Part shown: positions 34,870 through 48,368 of the stretch, in pieces | Position numbering within the stretch: the first letter of the stretch is position 1 | Layout of the letters: every line of letters begins with the position of its first letter | NCBI GenBank assembly: GCA_050084515.1 | Contig: CM114271.1 | Coordinates: 41,478,001-41,542,000 of the forward strand | Source of the DNA: Blasia pusilla | Taxonomy: Eukaryota; Marchantiophyta; Marchantiopsida; Blasiales | Direction of reading: 5' to 3' | DNA: 64,000 nucleotides | Notes under the pieces: generated by a model | What the model was told of the DNA's origin: nothing | The model's input: only the letters and a program-made list of their open reading frames with translations | Database searches by the model: none | Translations under genes and position numbers: made by a program

Positions 34870-35583
34870 CCCAAGAAATCCAAAATTGATATTACCACTA
34901 GCCATATCGATATAACTGGCACAGTAAGATTCATTCACTGAAAGCAATAAGTTTTGAATGCTATTTAGTCATTCAAAATTACAACTCATTCAGTTATGTT
35001 GCTAGGACTACATTCTTTCCATGACTCATCTAGTCATATCTTCGCGACTAAATCGGTTGTGCCAGCTTCTACAATGGTCATATAACTCTACTTTTAGAGT
35101 CATGGTACATGACTACATGAGTCCGTACTAAGATTTGAATAAAATAAAATGACTACATGAACTACTAACTACAATTGAATGGAGTATACTTGTTGCATTG
35201 TGATTGGATATTGTGAGTTTTGCACACCAAACATGACAAAAGGAGTGGTTGGTGGTAGCTAGAGGAATATACAAATATGACTAGACAAGTTACATTCATA
35301 GTCCATCTCATCGGTGACACGTCACAAAAAATAGTCCACGTCATTAGTGACGTGTTATTATTCCACGTCATCTAAGTGATGTGTCACTCATGCCCTCATG
35401 ACATCCTCAAGTCATATACCAACGTCCATCTAAGCCAACCATCCTAGTTAGCCTAGTCGCCAAACAAATATGACTTGGCTTTTGTGTCTGAAGTAGTTGT
35501 CAATCATTGTTAGTCATGGTATGTAAAATATGACTTATATGAGTCATATAACCTAGTCATAAAACCATGGATTTCTTCTAGTG
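34870..35583 (-). mobile_element. CACTA-like transposon end with subterminal repeats
   Basis: Read from 35583 on the minus strand the sequence begins CACTAGAAGAAATCCATGG, which fits the CACTA(C/G)AAGAAA ends of plant CACTA (En/Spm) elements. The next 700 bp contain many short ATGACTAG, GAGTCAT and ACGTCA-type motifs in both orientations, as expected of a subterminal region bound by transposase. The other end was not found with certainty, although CCACTAGCCATATCG occurs at about 34896. No transposase is present, so this would be a non-autonomous or truncated element. Confidence 0.5.
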
Positions 35584-37250
35584 CACGCTCCTCCTCCTCC
35601 CCATTTTTGTTGGGAATCTAGCGAGTCATTAGATGAGCGTCACGTACTTGGGTCTGAAAATATCTGCCGCCTCACCAAACCATGAGCAACTAAAAATTGC
35701 TACACTTAACCAAATCCTTGTGAGGAGTTCTCCTGTATGCCCTCCAACACTATATCCTATAAATAATACGAGAAGAATGTTAGTTCGTTCATCTCACATA
35801 TGCGAAGTTTTACAATATGAAAGAGGGATTGAGACTCATCCCCCAATCCAAGTCATCCAATTGTTGAAAAGTAAGCCCTTGGGTTTCTATCTTTGCCTTC
35901 TTGATCTCCTCCACTGTTTAGTTCATTCCAAACCATTACACATGCAGACAAGAAACATAAAAACTTGAGAATAATAAAAAAACAAAGCGAGGAAAATTCC
36001 ACAAGAGGATGGCAATAAATAAATTCCATAATAGAGGGGGGAAGGGGAAAAAATCTCCTTCGTTCATTTACAACGTTATAGAAGATAGAAAGGCCTTGTA
36101 AACCTGCATATATGATGCTAGAGAAAGCGATTGGTGGCATGAACTCACATTGGTCATGAAACTAATCACTCTCCTATGAGCCAGAAGCAAAGGAAAAGAG
36201 GAAGACAAAACTTATCACCAATTTCAAGAAATTGGAGTTGAATTTTACTTATGCAGCTATGCTTGAGGCCATTTCATGGAGTACAAATTTGGGTGATTTA
36301 GCAAGTATGTACATGGCTACATTGTGAAATAATTTCTTTTGGATTCATCCTCTAGTGGCAAAATGGTTCAGTAGTAAATTTCTATTGGCAAGTGGAGGTC
36401 TAAACACGTGTACCCCAGTTTTCTTCATGACGCTGTCTCAAAACCACATTTGACATTTCATGACCATAATACTTACTGCATATGACCCTGGGTTAAATCT
36501 TAACCTAGGTTTGGAGGTTTTCATATTTTGAAAGTAAAAGCTTATAGTAACTCAAATTTTTGGCCCAAAACGAAAATTTTGGGAAATGGTCGACATTTAT
36601 TTCAAAAATATGAAAAGTAGTCTACCATGCACTTACCAATTTTTGGTGTTAAATAAATCATTAGTCATACTTTTATTTTCATTATGGGTAATTTAAATTA
36701 CCCATCATTAAATCTTGCATCACACGGACATCCGCCAATGTATTTTAATAAAATCTTTCCATAACCCTAAGATCCTATTGGCTAAGAGGGTCACATGTCA
36801 ATATAAGAGAAGTTTTAAAATTGAAGGGGCCCGGCCCTTTGCAATTATAATATATATGTGTGCTCAATTTTTTTGATTTCCACCTTATATCTTACAAGTG
36901 TAGGCCCGTGTGATACACAAATGTTAATTATCTCCCAAACTAATAATTAAATCTCAAAGTTTTCAAGTGTCATTATGGAGCAATCCTATTGGCTAAGAAG
37001 ATAAGCGCTTTTACTGGCTAAGAATTCTAAGTGTAAAGAGGTAAGGAGTTTGCAAAATGAATGGCACTGTCAAGTAATAATATACATTATGTATTATACT
37101 ATATCATATTGATCAATGATAAATTAACATATGGTGGTGGAGAGTTTCAAACTCGTCTGGTATTCACTTAATTTTGAAATTTTGCCCAAATTTTATGAGG
37201 TGGCAAGAAAAAATATAGCCTTAGGTTGGATATACCTAGTTCTTGACCAT
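35584..37250. other. AT-rich DNA without recognisable genes
   Basis: The frames at 35633-35968 plus and 35853-36140 minus overlap and show no motif. I see no other structure. Confidence 0.4.
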
Positions 37251-37572
37251 GGTTGAAAAAAAACGGGCAAGTTTGTCCCTTGGACGGATATGGACGGATA
37301 AGTTTGGACATCTCCGCGGATATGGATTACAAGAGATGGGGCCCATACTTATAGTTTATGATGGAAGATAGGGCAAGGGCGAATGGGGCAATAAGGGGGA
37401 AGGAAGAGGGGTGGAGGGAGGAAGAAACGAGATAGTGCGGAACATATAGGCAAGTGGGGAGGATGAGAAAGAAGAGGAAGGTGGAGCCAAATGCACAAGT
37501 CCTTCCATAGGTTAGGCGTAAGTGCATGAACATGGACATGTTTGCGGATACAGACTTTGTCTAAATGCAACC
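37251..37572 (-). mobile_element. MITE-like element, copy 2
   Basis: This 322-bp element is homologous to 28996-29323 but inverted. On the minus strand it begins GGTTGCATTTAGACAAAGTC, and its plus-strand left end is GGTTGAAAAAAAACGGGCAA. Both copies share the flank ATGGTCA at one end, which may be part of the element. Confidence 0.75.
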
Positions 37573-37599
37573 TTATTCTCGACTTTTCCCTTAGTGACA

Positions 37600-38080
37600 T
37601 CCCCTAGCCAAAGGCTCAACATGAGAAAGATGGCTTGTGAAATCCATCTCTTTCCTCTTATAACCCCTTGGAAGAGTGTCATGCGCATATCTGTATTGTT
37701 GTAGAATATAGATAGTTGGTCACATCTATGCATCATACAACACCGACCATCCCAACACACGAATCGATCCATCCCTAAAAAAAATACACTCACACATAAA
37801 CATCGAGATCCCACAAAAAAATCAGAGTTGAAACGGATCAACTGGCCTAAAGCTCTACCCTTGAATCTACATTAGCATATCGAGCTTCCGATATGAGGGA
37901 ATCTAGACGCTAGTATCCTAGTTTCTACCTCAGACACGAGCAAGAGAGATGCTCCAACGGTCCAACATGAGAAAGATGGTTTGGGAAAGCCATCTCTCTC
38001 CCTTATATAACCTTGGGAATAGTTAAAAGGCTCTTCCCCTAAAAATAGCCAATCCATTGGTAAGTTGTATGCACAAGTTA
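37600..38080 (-). repeat. LTR-like repeat fragments
   Basis: Two related pieces (37608-37690 and 37850-38080) resemble each other and 26980-27225. On the minus strand a TATA-like TTATATAAGGGAGAGAGA occurs at about 38000. They are probably remnants of LTRs, but no edges or element body can be assigned. Confidence 0.4.
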
Positions 38081-38506
38081 ATGTTTGGCCCCATATGTGT
38101 TTAGTAGGTTATCGGATTGCAAAGACCAAGAATATGGAAATCTTCTGAAATGAGGTTCCTTACACAACGGACCTAACATCAACTTCATCTGATATCTTTG
38201 TGGAAAAGTGCTAAAGAAGCATAACTGGTGGAAAATGGCTCTCACACTCACACACCACCATTGAGAATGAAATTTGCAATGAGAGAATAAGTGGAGGCTG
38301 ATTCCCTTCTCAATTATATAGGGTATGTACAAGCAATCCTAACCCTATCCTTAACCATAGTCTCGAGTTAGACTTATTATGATTAACTAATCCTAGTTAA
38401 GATAATCGCGCTTAATTGACTACCAAGATTAAGCTTCCCTACTTCGTGTGAGTACCAAATGTAGCAGTTTAGGTGTCTCATGAGCTTGAATGTAACTCAA
38501 TCTTCA
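38080..38506 (-). repeat. 3' LTR of the copia element (left edge approximate)
   Basis: On the minus strand the polypurine tract GAGGGGGAGTA (plus positions about 38509-38520) precedes an LTR start TGAAGATTGAG at 38506. A TATA-like CCTATATAATTGAG lies at about 38310-38323 on the minus strand. The end of the LTR is not clear. Confidence 0.6.
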
Positions 38507-38652
38507 ATACTCCCCCTCAAGCTCATATCGATATCTCTAACACCAAAATCATTTCTAAACATCTCAAACTTATCTCTAGACAATGCCTTTGTAAAGATGT
38601 CAATAATTTGTTGATCAATTTCTCATGTAAGCACTTTCTCTCTAATAAAATA

Positions 38653-39093
38653 CTAGTGCACCTCAACATGCTTTGTACGAGAGTGAAACACAAGGTTATT
38701 AGCAAGCTTGATGCTACTAATATTGTATGCATATTTTACACTAGGTCCTAAGTTACTAACACCAATCTCAACAAGTAATCGATGAAGCCACACCGCCTCA
38801 CATGCTGCATTGGTTGCTCCTCTGTACTTAGCCTTTGTTGAAGATAAAGCAACTGTAGGTTGCTTCTTTGAAGCCCAACTTATAACTGCGCTTCCCAAGG
38901 TAAATGAATAACCAGATGCGGAGTGTCGATCAGACACGCTTCGTGCCCAATCAACACATTTGAATCCCTGTAATTGAAAACTCGGAGAAGGTTCAAATTG
39001 AAGCTCAAATTGAATAGAGAATTTCACATACCGCATAATCCTCCTCACAACATGAAGGTGAGGTTTTCGAGGTGCTTGCATAAATTGGCTCAC
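38653..39093 (-). pseudogene. Ty1/copia RNase H
   Basis: The frame reads SDRHSASGYSFTLGSAVISW, ASKKQPTVALSSTKAKYRGA and RTKHVEVH, the C-terminal RNase H of copia polyproteins. Changes at conserved places are visible: the usual DADWAG is CVDWAR, and SSTEAEY is SSTKAKY, which replaces an acidic residue with Lys. A second copy of this segment lies at 48540-48959. Confidence 0.88.
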
Positions 39094-39125
39094 TAGGCCA
39101 ACAACATAGCTCCAATCGAGTCTAG

Positions 39126-40621
39126 TTATAGTAGATAGATCAAACTTCCAACCATGCGCAAGTACATATTAGAATCTGCAAGCAACTCTCCTTCATCCAC
39201 TCTTAGTTTCATACTCCGGTCCAACGGTGTAGAGATTGGCTTACAAGTCGTCATATTATATTTTGAAAGCATATGAAGAGCATATTGTCGTTGTAGTAAC
39301 CAAATGCTCTCTCCAAACTTGATAAACTCAAAACCAAGGAAGTATTTTAGTTCTCCCAAGTCTTTCATATCAAATTCTCCTTGTAACTTAAGCTCGACTT
39401 GTTGTACTATTTCTTCAATATTCCCAGTAATCAAGAGATCGTCAACATACAACACAATGAGAACCTTATGATCTTGTCCTCTCAAGACATATAATGAGGA
39501 GTCAAAATGACATACCCTAAAACCCAACTCTTATAGGACGTATGTAATCTTGCCATACCAAGCTCTTGCAGCTTGTTTGAGCCCGCATAGAGCTTTCAAC
39601 CTGCATACGCAAAATGGAAACTTGGGATGCTCCAAGTAGTTGAATCATATATACCTCCTTCAACCACTATTCCCGTAGTCGCCATCTTTGCAACACGGCT
39701 AAATGTTTTTTCATAATTGATGCCATATTGTTGTGCATAGCCCTTAGGCACCAATCTCGCTTTATATCTTTTAATTGTATCATCTTGATTGCGCTTGATT
39801 TTATAAACCCATTTGCAACCAATAACTTCCTTACTAGAAGGTATATCAACATGCTCTCATGTCTGTTGATGTCTTAATGCAGCAAGCTCTTCCTCCATAG
39901 CTTCAATCGATTCAACTTTACTCGGAGCTTCAAAACCATTCGGCTCATGTTCTTGAAGGGTAGTCATCATATATGCATGATGTGTCGCAAGAAAACCTTC
40001 ATTTATGAATCTATGAACGGGATGTGTAACTCTACTTGATCTACGAAGTTGTTGTTTAGAGGTAGATGCCTCCTACACTTGACTCGAGCTCTGACTAGTG
40101 TCAACAGACAAATTACGTACTCTTTTTGTCCATGGACTCACAAATTTAACAAATGAATCTAGGACCTCTCTTAATCCTGCACTAGTACTTGGGGAAGTTG
40201 TAGATAATATTTATTGGTTTACAATCATATTCTCCTCCTCAACAGACGAGTTTAGAGGTGGAATAGGCTCAGATGGAGCATACCATGACTTTAGCTCATC
40301 AAAGACAATATCACGACTAATAATAAGTTGCCTAGAGGATGGACTATAGCACTTTTACCCCTTAGTTTCATCAGCATAGCCAATGAAGATACATCTTTCA
40401 AACTTGGGGTCTAATTTCTGACGTCTCTCAGAAGGAACATGAGCAAAACAAATACAGCCAAATACTTTCAAGAAGGAAAAATCAGGTTTACTTCTTGTGA
40501 AGACTTCGAATGGAGTTTTATCATGAACTTCTCATGTTGGAGTTCGGTTGATTAAGAAGATTGTACATGCTACATCCTTTGCCCAATACACCTTAGGCAT
40601 GTTCTTCTCATTCAACATAGC
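39126..40621 (-). pseudogene. Ty1/copia reverse transcriptase and linker
   Basis: The stretch 39527-39126 carries LIVLYVDDLLITG, with the YVDD active-site motif intact, then LGFEFIKFG and TCKPISTPLD. Upstream pieces such as VIGCKWVYKIKRNQD, RYKARLVPKGYAQ and LYGLKQAARAW-like text (CGLKQAARAWY) are present in interrupted frames up to about 40620. Several stops, for example near 39530, 39650 and 39855, prevent a continuous polyprotein. Confidence 0.85.
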
Positions 40622-41704
40622 TCATGCCGCTTCAGCAATATGTCGATTCTTCCTCTCAGCCACTCCATTTTGTTGTGGAGTGTAACGGCAAGTCACTTGA
40701 CCTTGGATGTCATTTTGACGTAAATAGTCATCAAACTTTGTTGAAAGATACTCTCCTCCTCCATCACAACGCAAATTCAAAATGTGTTGTGCAGTCTGCT
40801 TTTCTACTAGAACTCTGAATGTTTGGAACACTAAGAATACTTCTATCTTGGCTTTCAGAAAGTATACCCATATATATATAGAGAAGTCATCAATAAATGA
40901 AACAAAGTACTGAAAACCACTAAGGCTATATTGTAATGATGTCCACACATCACTGTGGATCAACTCTAATATCGTGGATGCTTTTCTACCTTGCTTTGGA
41001 AAAGGAAATCTAGTTTATTTTCCAAAATGGCAAGAAGGACATACCTCAAACGTAACAGGACTCGCTAATTTAGGGAGTCCTATTACCATATTAGATGATG
41101 AAAGATTCTGTAATCTTTGAAGATTCATATGTCCAATTCTTTTATGCCACACATTTAGATATGTGACTTGTTGATCGGTTTGACCATATATTTCTGTTTG
41201 AATCTCTGGCATAGAAACATCTAATTTGAACATTCTGTCACATCTAGTTCCTTTGGCTATTATAGTCTGGTCATCAATTATTTCCATGAAACAACCATTT
41301 ACGTTAAACTTCACTTCATAATCTTTTTCTACTATCGGTCCTACAGAGATCAGGTTTCTTGCAATGGTAGGAACATAGAGAACATTTCCAAAAGCACAAA
41401 GACCAGATGATGCTATTGGAACTTTACCGATATGTGTGGTATGATGTTGAGTGTTATCTCCTATAAGCACAATTGCTGGATCTTTCACCGGCTCCAAGCT
41501 ATTGAACCATTTAGCTTGTGAGGTCATATGATTTAATGCACGGGAGTCAATGTACCAATCTGCTATCGAGTCTTTCTTGACCATTACTCCCATATGATGA
41601 AACATGACCAAGAGATGCTCCATTTGTGAATGTTGTTGTTCTTGGTACTGCTTTTGGTGTTGTTGCTCCACATAGTTTTGTTGTTGTAAGGCTCCTGTTC
41701 TCAT
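40622..41704 (-). pseudogene. Ty1/copia protease remnant, GAG-pre-integrase and integrase
   Basis: 41704-41015 contains DWYIDSRALNHMT, the copia protease site where DSGA has become DSRA, and then the pre-integrase zinc domain NVWHKRIGHMNL...CPSCHFGK. 40963-40622 is the integrase core with HSDVW, RCDGGGEYLS and PQQNGVAERKN, so the three acidic positions appear kept. A stop separates the two parts just after FGK. The mutated protease and the stops show that the element is not autonomous. Confidence 0.87.
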
Positions 41705-42711
41705 ATCTGCCTTCTTCTTGAAGCAAAAATTTGCATAGTGACCGTTTATCCCACAATAATTGTAAGATCCAGGGACCCTCTATTGCTGACCTCGACCCCA
41801 ACGATTTCCACCATTACCACCTTGTAATTGTGTCTGGTACTGGTTCGTTGTTGATTGAGTGACGTTATATTGAGTGCCTCTTCCTCCATATGCTTGATAT
41901 CCACCACAACCACGGAAGCTTTTGCCACGACCTCTGCCTCTATTTGATCCATAACCTACAAATAGCACACTCTCTTACACACTAGACGAGCTACCGTTGC
42001 CTACTAGGCGCATCTCTTCACTGATTAACAATGGGACTAACTCTTGAAAGGTTGGATACTTCTCTCTCACAGAGATGGACGTCTCAAAGCACTTGTAATC
42101 CTTTGGAAGGCCTTAAAGAGTGAAAAAAATCAGATCATCATCTTCTACTATCATTCCAATGCTATTCAACTGATCAACAATATGTCTGATACTCAAAATA
42201 TAATCATTGATGCTCTACGATCCTTTCCTCACTTTGTTCGATTGTTGTTTCAATTGTAGCTTTCTGGCCTTTGTAGATATCTGGAATAGCTTTTCCAATG
42301 CATCCCAGGTCTCCTATGGATTATCAACATCTTGAATATGACCTATCATTGGGCAATTGATTGTTATTGAAATGTACTAGATTACTTGCCTTGCGCGTTT
42401 GTTCCAGGCGTAAATATTCAAGTCACCTTCTGGCTTGGCCTCATCACCTATGACAAGCTCCCATTGTTCTTGACCCATGAGAAATTGTTTTATGCGAAAC
42501 TTCCAGACATTATAATTTTGCTTATCTAGCTTCTCGCATGTGATTGCTACTGAGGAATACTCCATGACGAACAATTTCACTCCCAAGAAACCTAATTGCA
42601 GGCTCTCTATTGCTCCAATTGAAGCATAGATCACTCCTACACAAAAATCGACCTGAAATTTTCCAAAATCAATCAATTGCATGAAAGAACTAGTCAGAAT
42701 TGGCCTGTAGA
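41705..42711 (-). pseudogene. Ty1/copia gag
   Basis: From about 42570 the minus strand reads KLDKQNYNVWKFRIKQFLMG and further UBN2-type gag text, then a glycine/arginine-rich stretch (GYGSNRGRGRGKSF) and a zinc knuckle YCGINGHYANFCFKK that lacks its first Cys. In-frame stops occur. At 42711 the copia sequence ends abruptly without a primer-binding site or 5' LTR, where a repeat linked to the gypsy 3' side begins. Confidence 0.75.
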
Positions 42712-43299
42712 GAGCTGTCGTGCGAATCCACATCGTCATACAACATACATCGTTGACATACCATACTCACATATATACATAACATAGACGAGATCATACA
42801 CAAACACAAGTGTACCACAACTGAAATCCGTGAAAGACCTATTGTCATAAAATACGTATAGAATCACATACAATCGAGCCAAACCCACTCCACGATGGGA
42901 GAATCCAGGTCGAAGCTTGCGGGAACCACCATAGCCAAGAGCTCTACTCACTACCAAGGCTAACTCCCAACACAATAGGCTCAACTCAAAGAACTAACTG
43001 TTGTTTGAGTACACTCCACACTATACCCTCCAACCTAAGGGCGGGCCCTACTGGAAAAGTCACCCTTAACGGAGTAACCCCCAACCCTATGTATGAAACC
43101 GCATCCCTACCTAGACACTATGGCCCGACATAAGGTATGGCCTCTACTAGCACATTATACTCTACGACATAATCCGTATGGTCATGACAGCTGTCGTGCG
43201 AATCCACATCGTCATACAACATACATCGTTGACATACCATACTCACATACATACATAACATAGACGAGAGCATACACAAACACAAGTGTACCATAACTC
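42711..43299. repeat. Pair of ~110-bp direct repeats
   Basis: The sequence starting AGCTGTCGTGCGAATCCACA at 42711 recurs at about 43189 and is nearly identical for about 110 bp. The 365 bp between are unrelated to it. The region follows the PHD end of the gypsy element and may be part of its untranslated or LTR sequence. Confidence 0.85.
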
Positions 43300-43456
43300 G
43301 CCCCCCAAACTGGCAGATAGGTCCTTCTAACTCCCAGGTAGCCCTATACATCTACTACATGCTATACACCTTCGTGGGTGCACGAATCAGAAGGCCGGGT
43401 GCGAGGTTGCCCCATCTGTAATCCATATCATGCAAAGATCAAGTCATCTACCCCTC

Positions 43457-43684
43457 CTAAGTACATCGAGGACAAACCCACCTTCCAGTAGGAACAACAT
43501 CCATACATGGAGTCAAACACATCATGTGCCAACCCCTAGAACACCGATCACACACCAACATACGGGCTGCGTTACCAACAGACCCACACAACATGCACCT
43601 CAAGCTAGCACGTATCATGGCTAAGCTTGGGTCAACAGTACCATCCACATTTGGAAGATGACATGACGCACATGGCCCTTCCAA
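43457..43684 (-). pseudogene. PHD finger encoded downstream of gypsy integrase
   Basis: The frame contains a complete C4HC3 set: CMLC, 11 residues, CDRC, SRGWH, MMC, 14 residues, CPRC, with Trp two residues before the penultimate Cys (GRWVCPRC), as in PHD zinc fingers. Upstream it has another CASC pair and the phrase NVDGTVDPSLA. PHD fingers read histone H3 tails, mostly lysine 4 methylation state. It lies 95 bp after the end of the integrase frame, on the same strand but in another frame, so a frameshift separates the two in this copy. Position at the polyprotein C-terminus is where chromoviruses carry a chromodomain. I see no chromodomain. The finger itself has no stop or missing ligand. 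Confidence 0.85.
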
Positions 43685-43778
43685 ACAACTCCGTCACGAC
43701 CCTCCAACATGAGAACTCCAGAAGCTAACACCTCTCGCACTCATAAAATAGTGCGTCATGCCGTCACATCCAACGTTG

Positions 43779-44420
43779 TCAGTGTAACCTGCTGCAAATA
43801 GACATAGTCCCCCACATGGAACCTACAAATCGATGGTTGATAACTTCCACCTCGAATGGTTGCATACCGCAACGTATCCTTGTGTTGAGCAATGCAAGAT
43901 TCTCAAAGGCTATTGGCATAACTCTCCGAAAGAGCTCTGCCCGCTGAGAACACACTCTCATCCACATCTCTGGGTCATCAAGGTTCACCACCTCACTAGA
44001 CTCCCAACAAATTGCTGTTGGCAAGTCTGGATCTCGACCGTATAACAGAAAATAAGGTGAGAAGGAAGCCAAGGATGCTTGGCGATTGAATCTATACCCC
44101 ATGGCTAACCATGACAACTGAATATCCCAGGCTCCAAGATGCCCCTTGTGTAGGCCATACTTGCGCAATGCCCTCTTTACCGTCTGAACCACACGCTCAG
44201 CCAAACCATCCGCCTCTGGATGATCTCAAGACGTGGTTTGATGATCAATCAACGCCTTGTCACACAAGACCTGAAACTCACCCTGAAACTCTGTACCCTG
44301 GTCGGTCAGCACCTCAACTCGTGCACCAAAATGACTAAGCACTCTATCAAGAAATGCATACGCCGTTCCCTCACTTACCTTGTCAGGTAATGCCACCAAC
44401 TCAATCCACTTGGAGAAGTG
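43779..44420 (-). pseudogene. Ty3/gypsy integrase (core second half and C-terminal part)
   Basis: The strand reads RYHRYVLVMV, stop, HFSKWIELVALPDKVSEGTA, VLTDQGTEF with the Asp kept, DHPEADGLAERVVQTVKRAL with the Glu, and the downstream tail YGRDPDLPTAICWESSEVV. The first part of the integrase, including the HHCC domain and the first Asp, is missing because of a deletion that joins it to RNase H at about 44440. Compared with 8033-8675 it is the same family. Confidence 0.87.
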
Positions 44421-44762
44421 CTACACCATCACCAACACATATCGATGATACCGTATAGTCAACCACTTGAGTGGCTGGTGATCAGTAACAAGGGTAAATT
44501 GTGTGCCAAACAAGTAACACCTAAAGTGTGCCACAACCCACACTACTACCAAGCACTCTCCCTTATATGAACTATATCGCGACTCCGCTGAATTATTCGA
44601 ACGACTTGCATAGGCCACCACAAACTCCATATGCTCATCATCATGTTGTGTCAACACCACTCCAAGTCCCAACATACTCCAATCAGTGTGCAACTGAAAT
44701 GGGCACCCTCTGATAGGTCTCCTCAAGATGGGCGTGGCCACCAATTGGGCCTTGAGCTCCAC
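44421..44762 (-). pseudogene. Ty3/gypsy RNase H fused in frame to integrase
   Basis: RNase H text TDWSMLGLGVVLTQHDDEHM, AYASRSNNSAES, YKGECLVVVWVV and TDHQPLKWLT is followed directly by RYHRYVLVMV of the integrase core. Against the copy at 7129-8130 about 770 bp are missing. The fusion is open in frame for a short distance before a stop. Confidence 0.87.
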
Positions 44763-44851
44763 AAAAGCTCTCTACTGATCATCTCCCCAATGCCACTCCT
44801 GATCTGATTTCAGCAATTGGTTCAGAGGCTTTGCCATAGCACTAAATCCCT

Positions 44852-45670
44852 TCACATACCTCCAATAGTACTTCGCCAATCCCATGAATGCCCGAACTCT
44901 ACTACATCTACCGCATGAGGAATAAGTGCAATAGCCTCCACCTTTGCTTGTTGAACTCCCAAACCACCTGGATAGATCACATGACCCAAGTACTCAACAT
45001 CCTCATGGAAGAACTTACACTTTCGTGGATGCAAAGGTAGACCATGAGCTTTCAACCGCTCAAACACAATCTGCAAATGTATCTGATGCTCCTCCACCGT
45101 GTTATTGAACACCAAGATATCATCAATGTAACACCAAACAAAATCCAACCCTACTAGGATCCTGTCCATCACTCTCTAAAACGCGGCAGGTGCATTCTTC
45201 AACCCAAAGGGTAAGAATTTCCACTGGTACAAACAATCCTTGCCATGAGAGTTGACACCCGAAAATGTTGTCTTGGCCTGGACACTCTCTCGAATCGGCA
45301 ACTGATGGTATCCTACCCGAAGATCCAAAGTACTGAAAATATTTTCCTGTCCCACCATATCAAAGATCTCCTCAGGTGTAGGCATGGCATACCTATCGTC
45401 GTTGGTTTGCCTATTGATAGGACGGTAATCTCCACACATCCGCCTATCCGTGTAGTTGCCATGCACATCCTTTTTAGCAGGCATGACAATGGCTGATGCA
45501 TACTCTCCATGCGAAAACTCCACTAATCCAGCCTCCAAAAGGTCCAACGTCCTACTCTGAATCAGGTCCCTCTCCATATCACTATATCGGTAGGGACGAC
45601 GGAAGATTAGCGTATCACTAGCCAAATCAATCCGTACACCGGGTCCAACCAAAGCACCCAACTCCTTCAT
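44852..45670 (-). pseudogene. Ty3/gypsy reverse transcriptase (methyltransferase-bearing element)
   Basis: 45670-45176 reads MPAKKDVHGNYTDRRMCGDY, FSTLDLRVGYHQLPIRESVQ and FLPFGLKNAPAAF; 45172-44852 continues with VWCYIDDILVF, the active-site motif in YIDD form, and HLQIVFERLKAHGLPLHPRK. A single stop separates the two parts at 45173-45175. The element matches the plus-strand copy at 63188-64000 closely in motif wording. It follows the methyltransferase on the same strand, fixing the order protease, methyltransferase, reverse transcriptase. Confidence 0.92.
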
Positions 45671-45811
45671 GCTAAAGGCAAAACAACTCCTATAAGCACG
45701 TAGGAACTATGTCAAGCTTCATTTCTCACCTCCCGTAAGCTTGGGCCCAAGTAATGGCTCCCAAGTCTCCTCCACTCCCACACTAGAGGGAGAGGACGAC
45801 GCCACTGGCTG

Positions 45812-47450
<1,639 letters not shown>

Positions 47451-47500
47451 CTTCCTCGTGAGGTATAATAGCCTCACACCAAGCCTCCTACACTAGGCGA

Positions 47501-48365
47501 TCAGCCCTGCCGTAGTGCCCCGCCTGAACTCCAAAGTGGCACATCCAACGATGAGGATACCACTACTGCAAAACTAGGGACCTCCTCTACCTCCTCATGC
47601 ACAGGATAATCCATAGCAGAAAGGTTACCCTCCAAAAAGTCTCCCGGCCAAGTGACTACTAACACTGTTGGGGAAAACCCCCCGGAGTGCCAACCAGGTC
47701 TATACGATGTTGTCTCAGTCCAGTAGTTCATCTGAAAACCCATCGGGTACAATACTGCTCCTCCAACTAGTACATCATACGACTCGGCCGATGTGACCAC
47801 TGCTGGTACTCCCAACTTGGAGCTATCAATCGCATGATCTGGTCTCAACTGTACAAACAACTTCCCCCGTGTCATGAAATGAGACCTATCATTGGCTCCT
47901 CCAAGTGATGTCTCAATCTGGAATGGACAAGGCTCAAGCTCAGACCTCCGAATACCCAAACCAATACATGCTGCCTTTCCGAACATCAAAGGTTGGGCAC
48001 CAGAGTCTAACAAGACTCTATCTGGTCTATACACATGTCTTGTAGGACTCACCAATTGGAATATCCCACTCCGGTTGTCCAACATACAAACCAGGTGTAA
48101 GCCTCTCACAATCAATGGCTGGCCTGGCTGGTAATGCATCCATCTTCGCCCCTGTTGCTTGCCAAGTAGTAATGGTACTCAATGTTACACGTGACATAGA
48201 GGGTTGCTCCACTGCAACACCCTCATCCACCTCAGGACATGTAGCAGTAACACTCTCACGTTCACACAACGTGGCTGCTAGCTGAAATACAAGAGCTAAG
48301 TCAACTCCTAAGGCCATCAACTTAGTGGCTGAAAATAATGGGGATCCCAACACTAAAGTTGCCAT
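47501..48365 (-). pseudogene. Ty3/gypsy protease domain with upstream gag-linked sequence
   Basis: 48139-47501 contains RVLLDSGAQPLMFGKAACIG, a retropepsin DSGA active site with the usual hydrophobic context, and SYDVLVGGAVLYPMGFQM further on. 48365-48139 overlaps in another frame and reads into it (PGLYVGQPEWDI), so a frameshift lies near 48060. Retropepsins of this type cut the polyprotein after dimerising. The domain immediately precedes the methyltransferase; no stop-free junction between them was found. The gag that should lie upstream has been replaced by a copia fragment from about 48540. Confidence 0.85.
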
Positions 48366-48368
48366 CCG

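Noticed and set aside
34890-34912. Second end of the CACTA element (CCACTAGCCATATCG)
   Set aside because: Only CACTAG is shared with the clear end and it has the wrong continuation; not enough to define the element.
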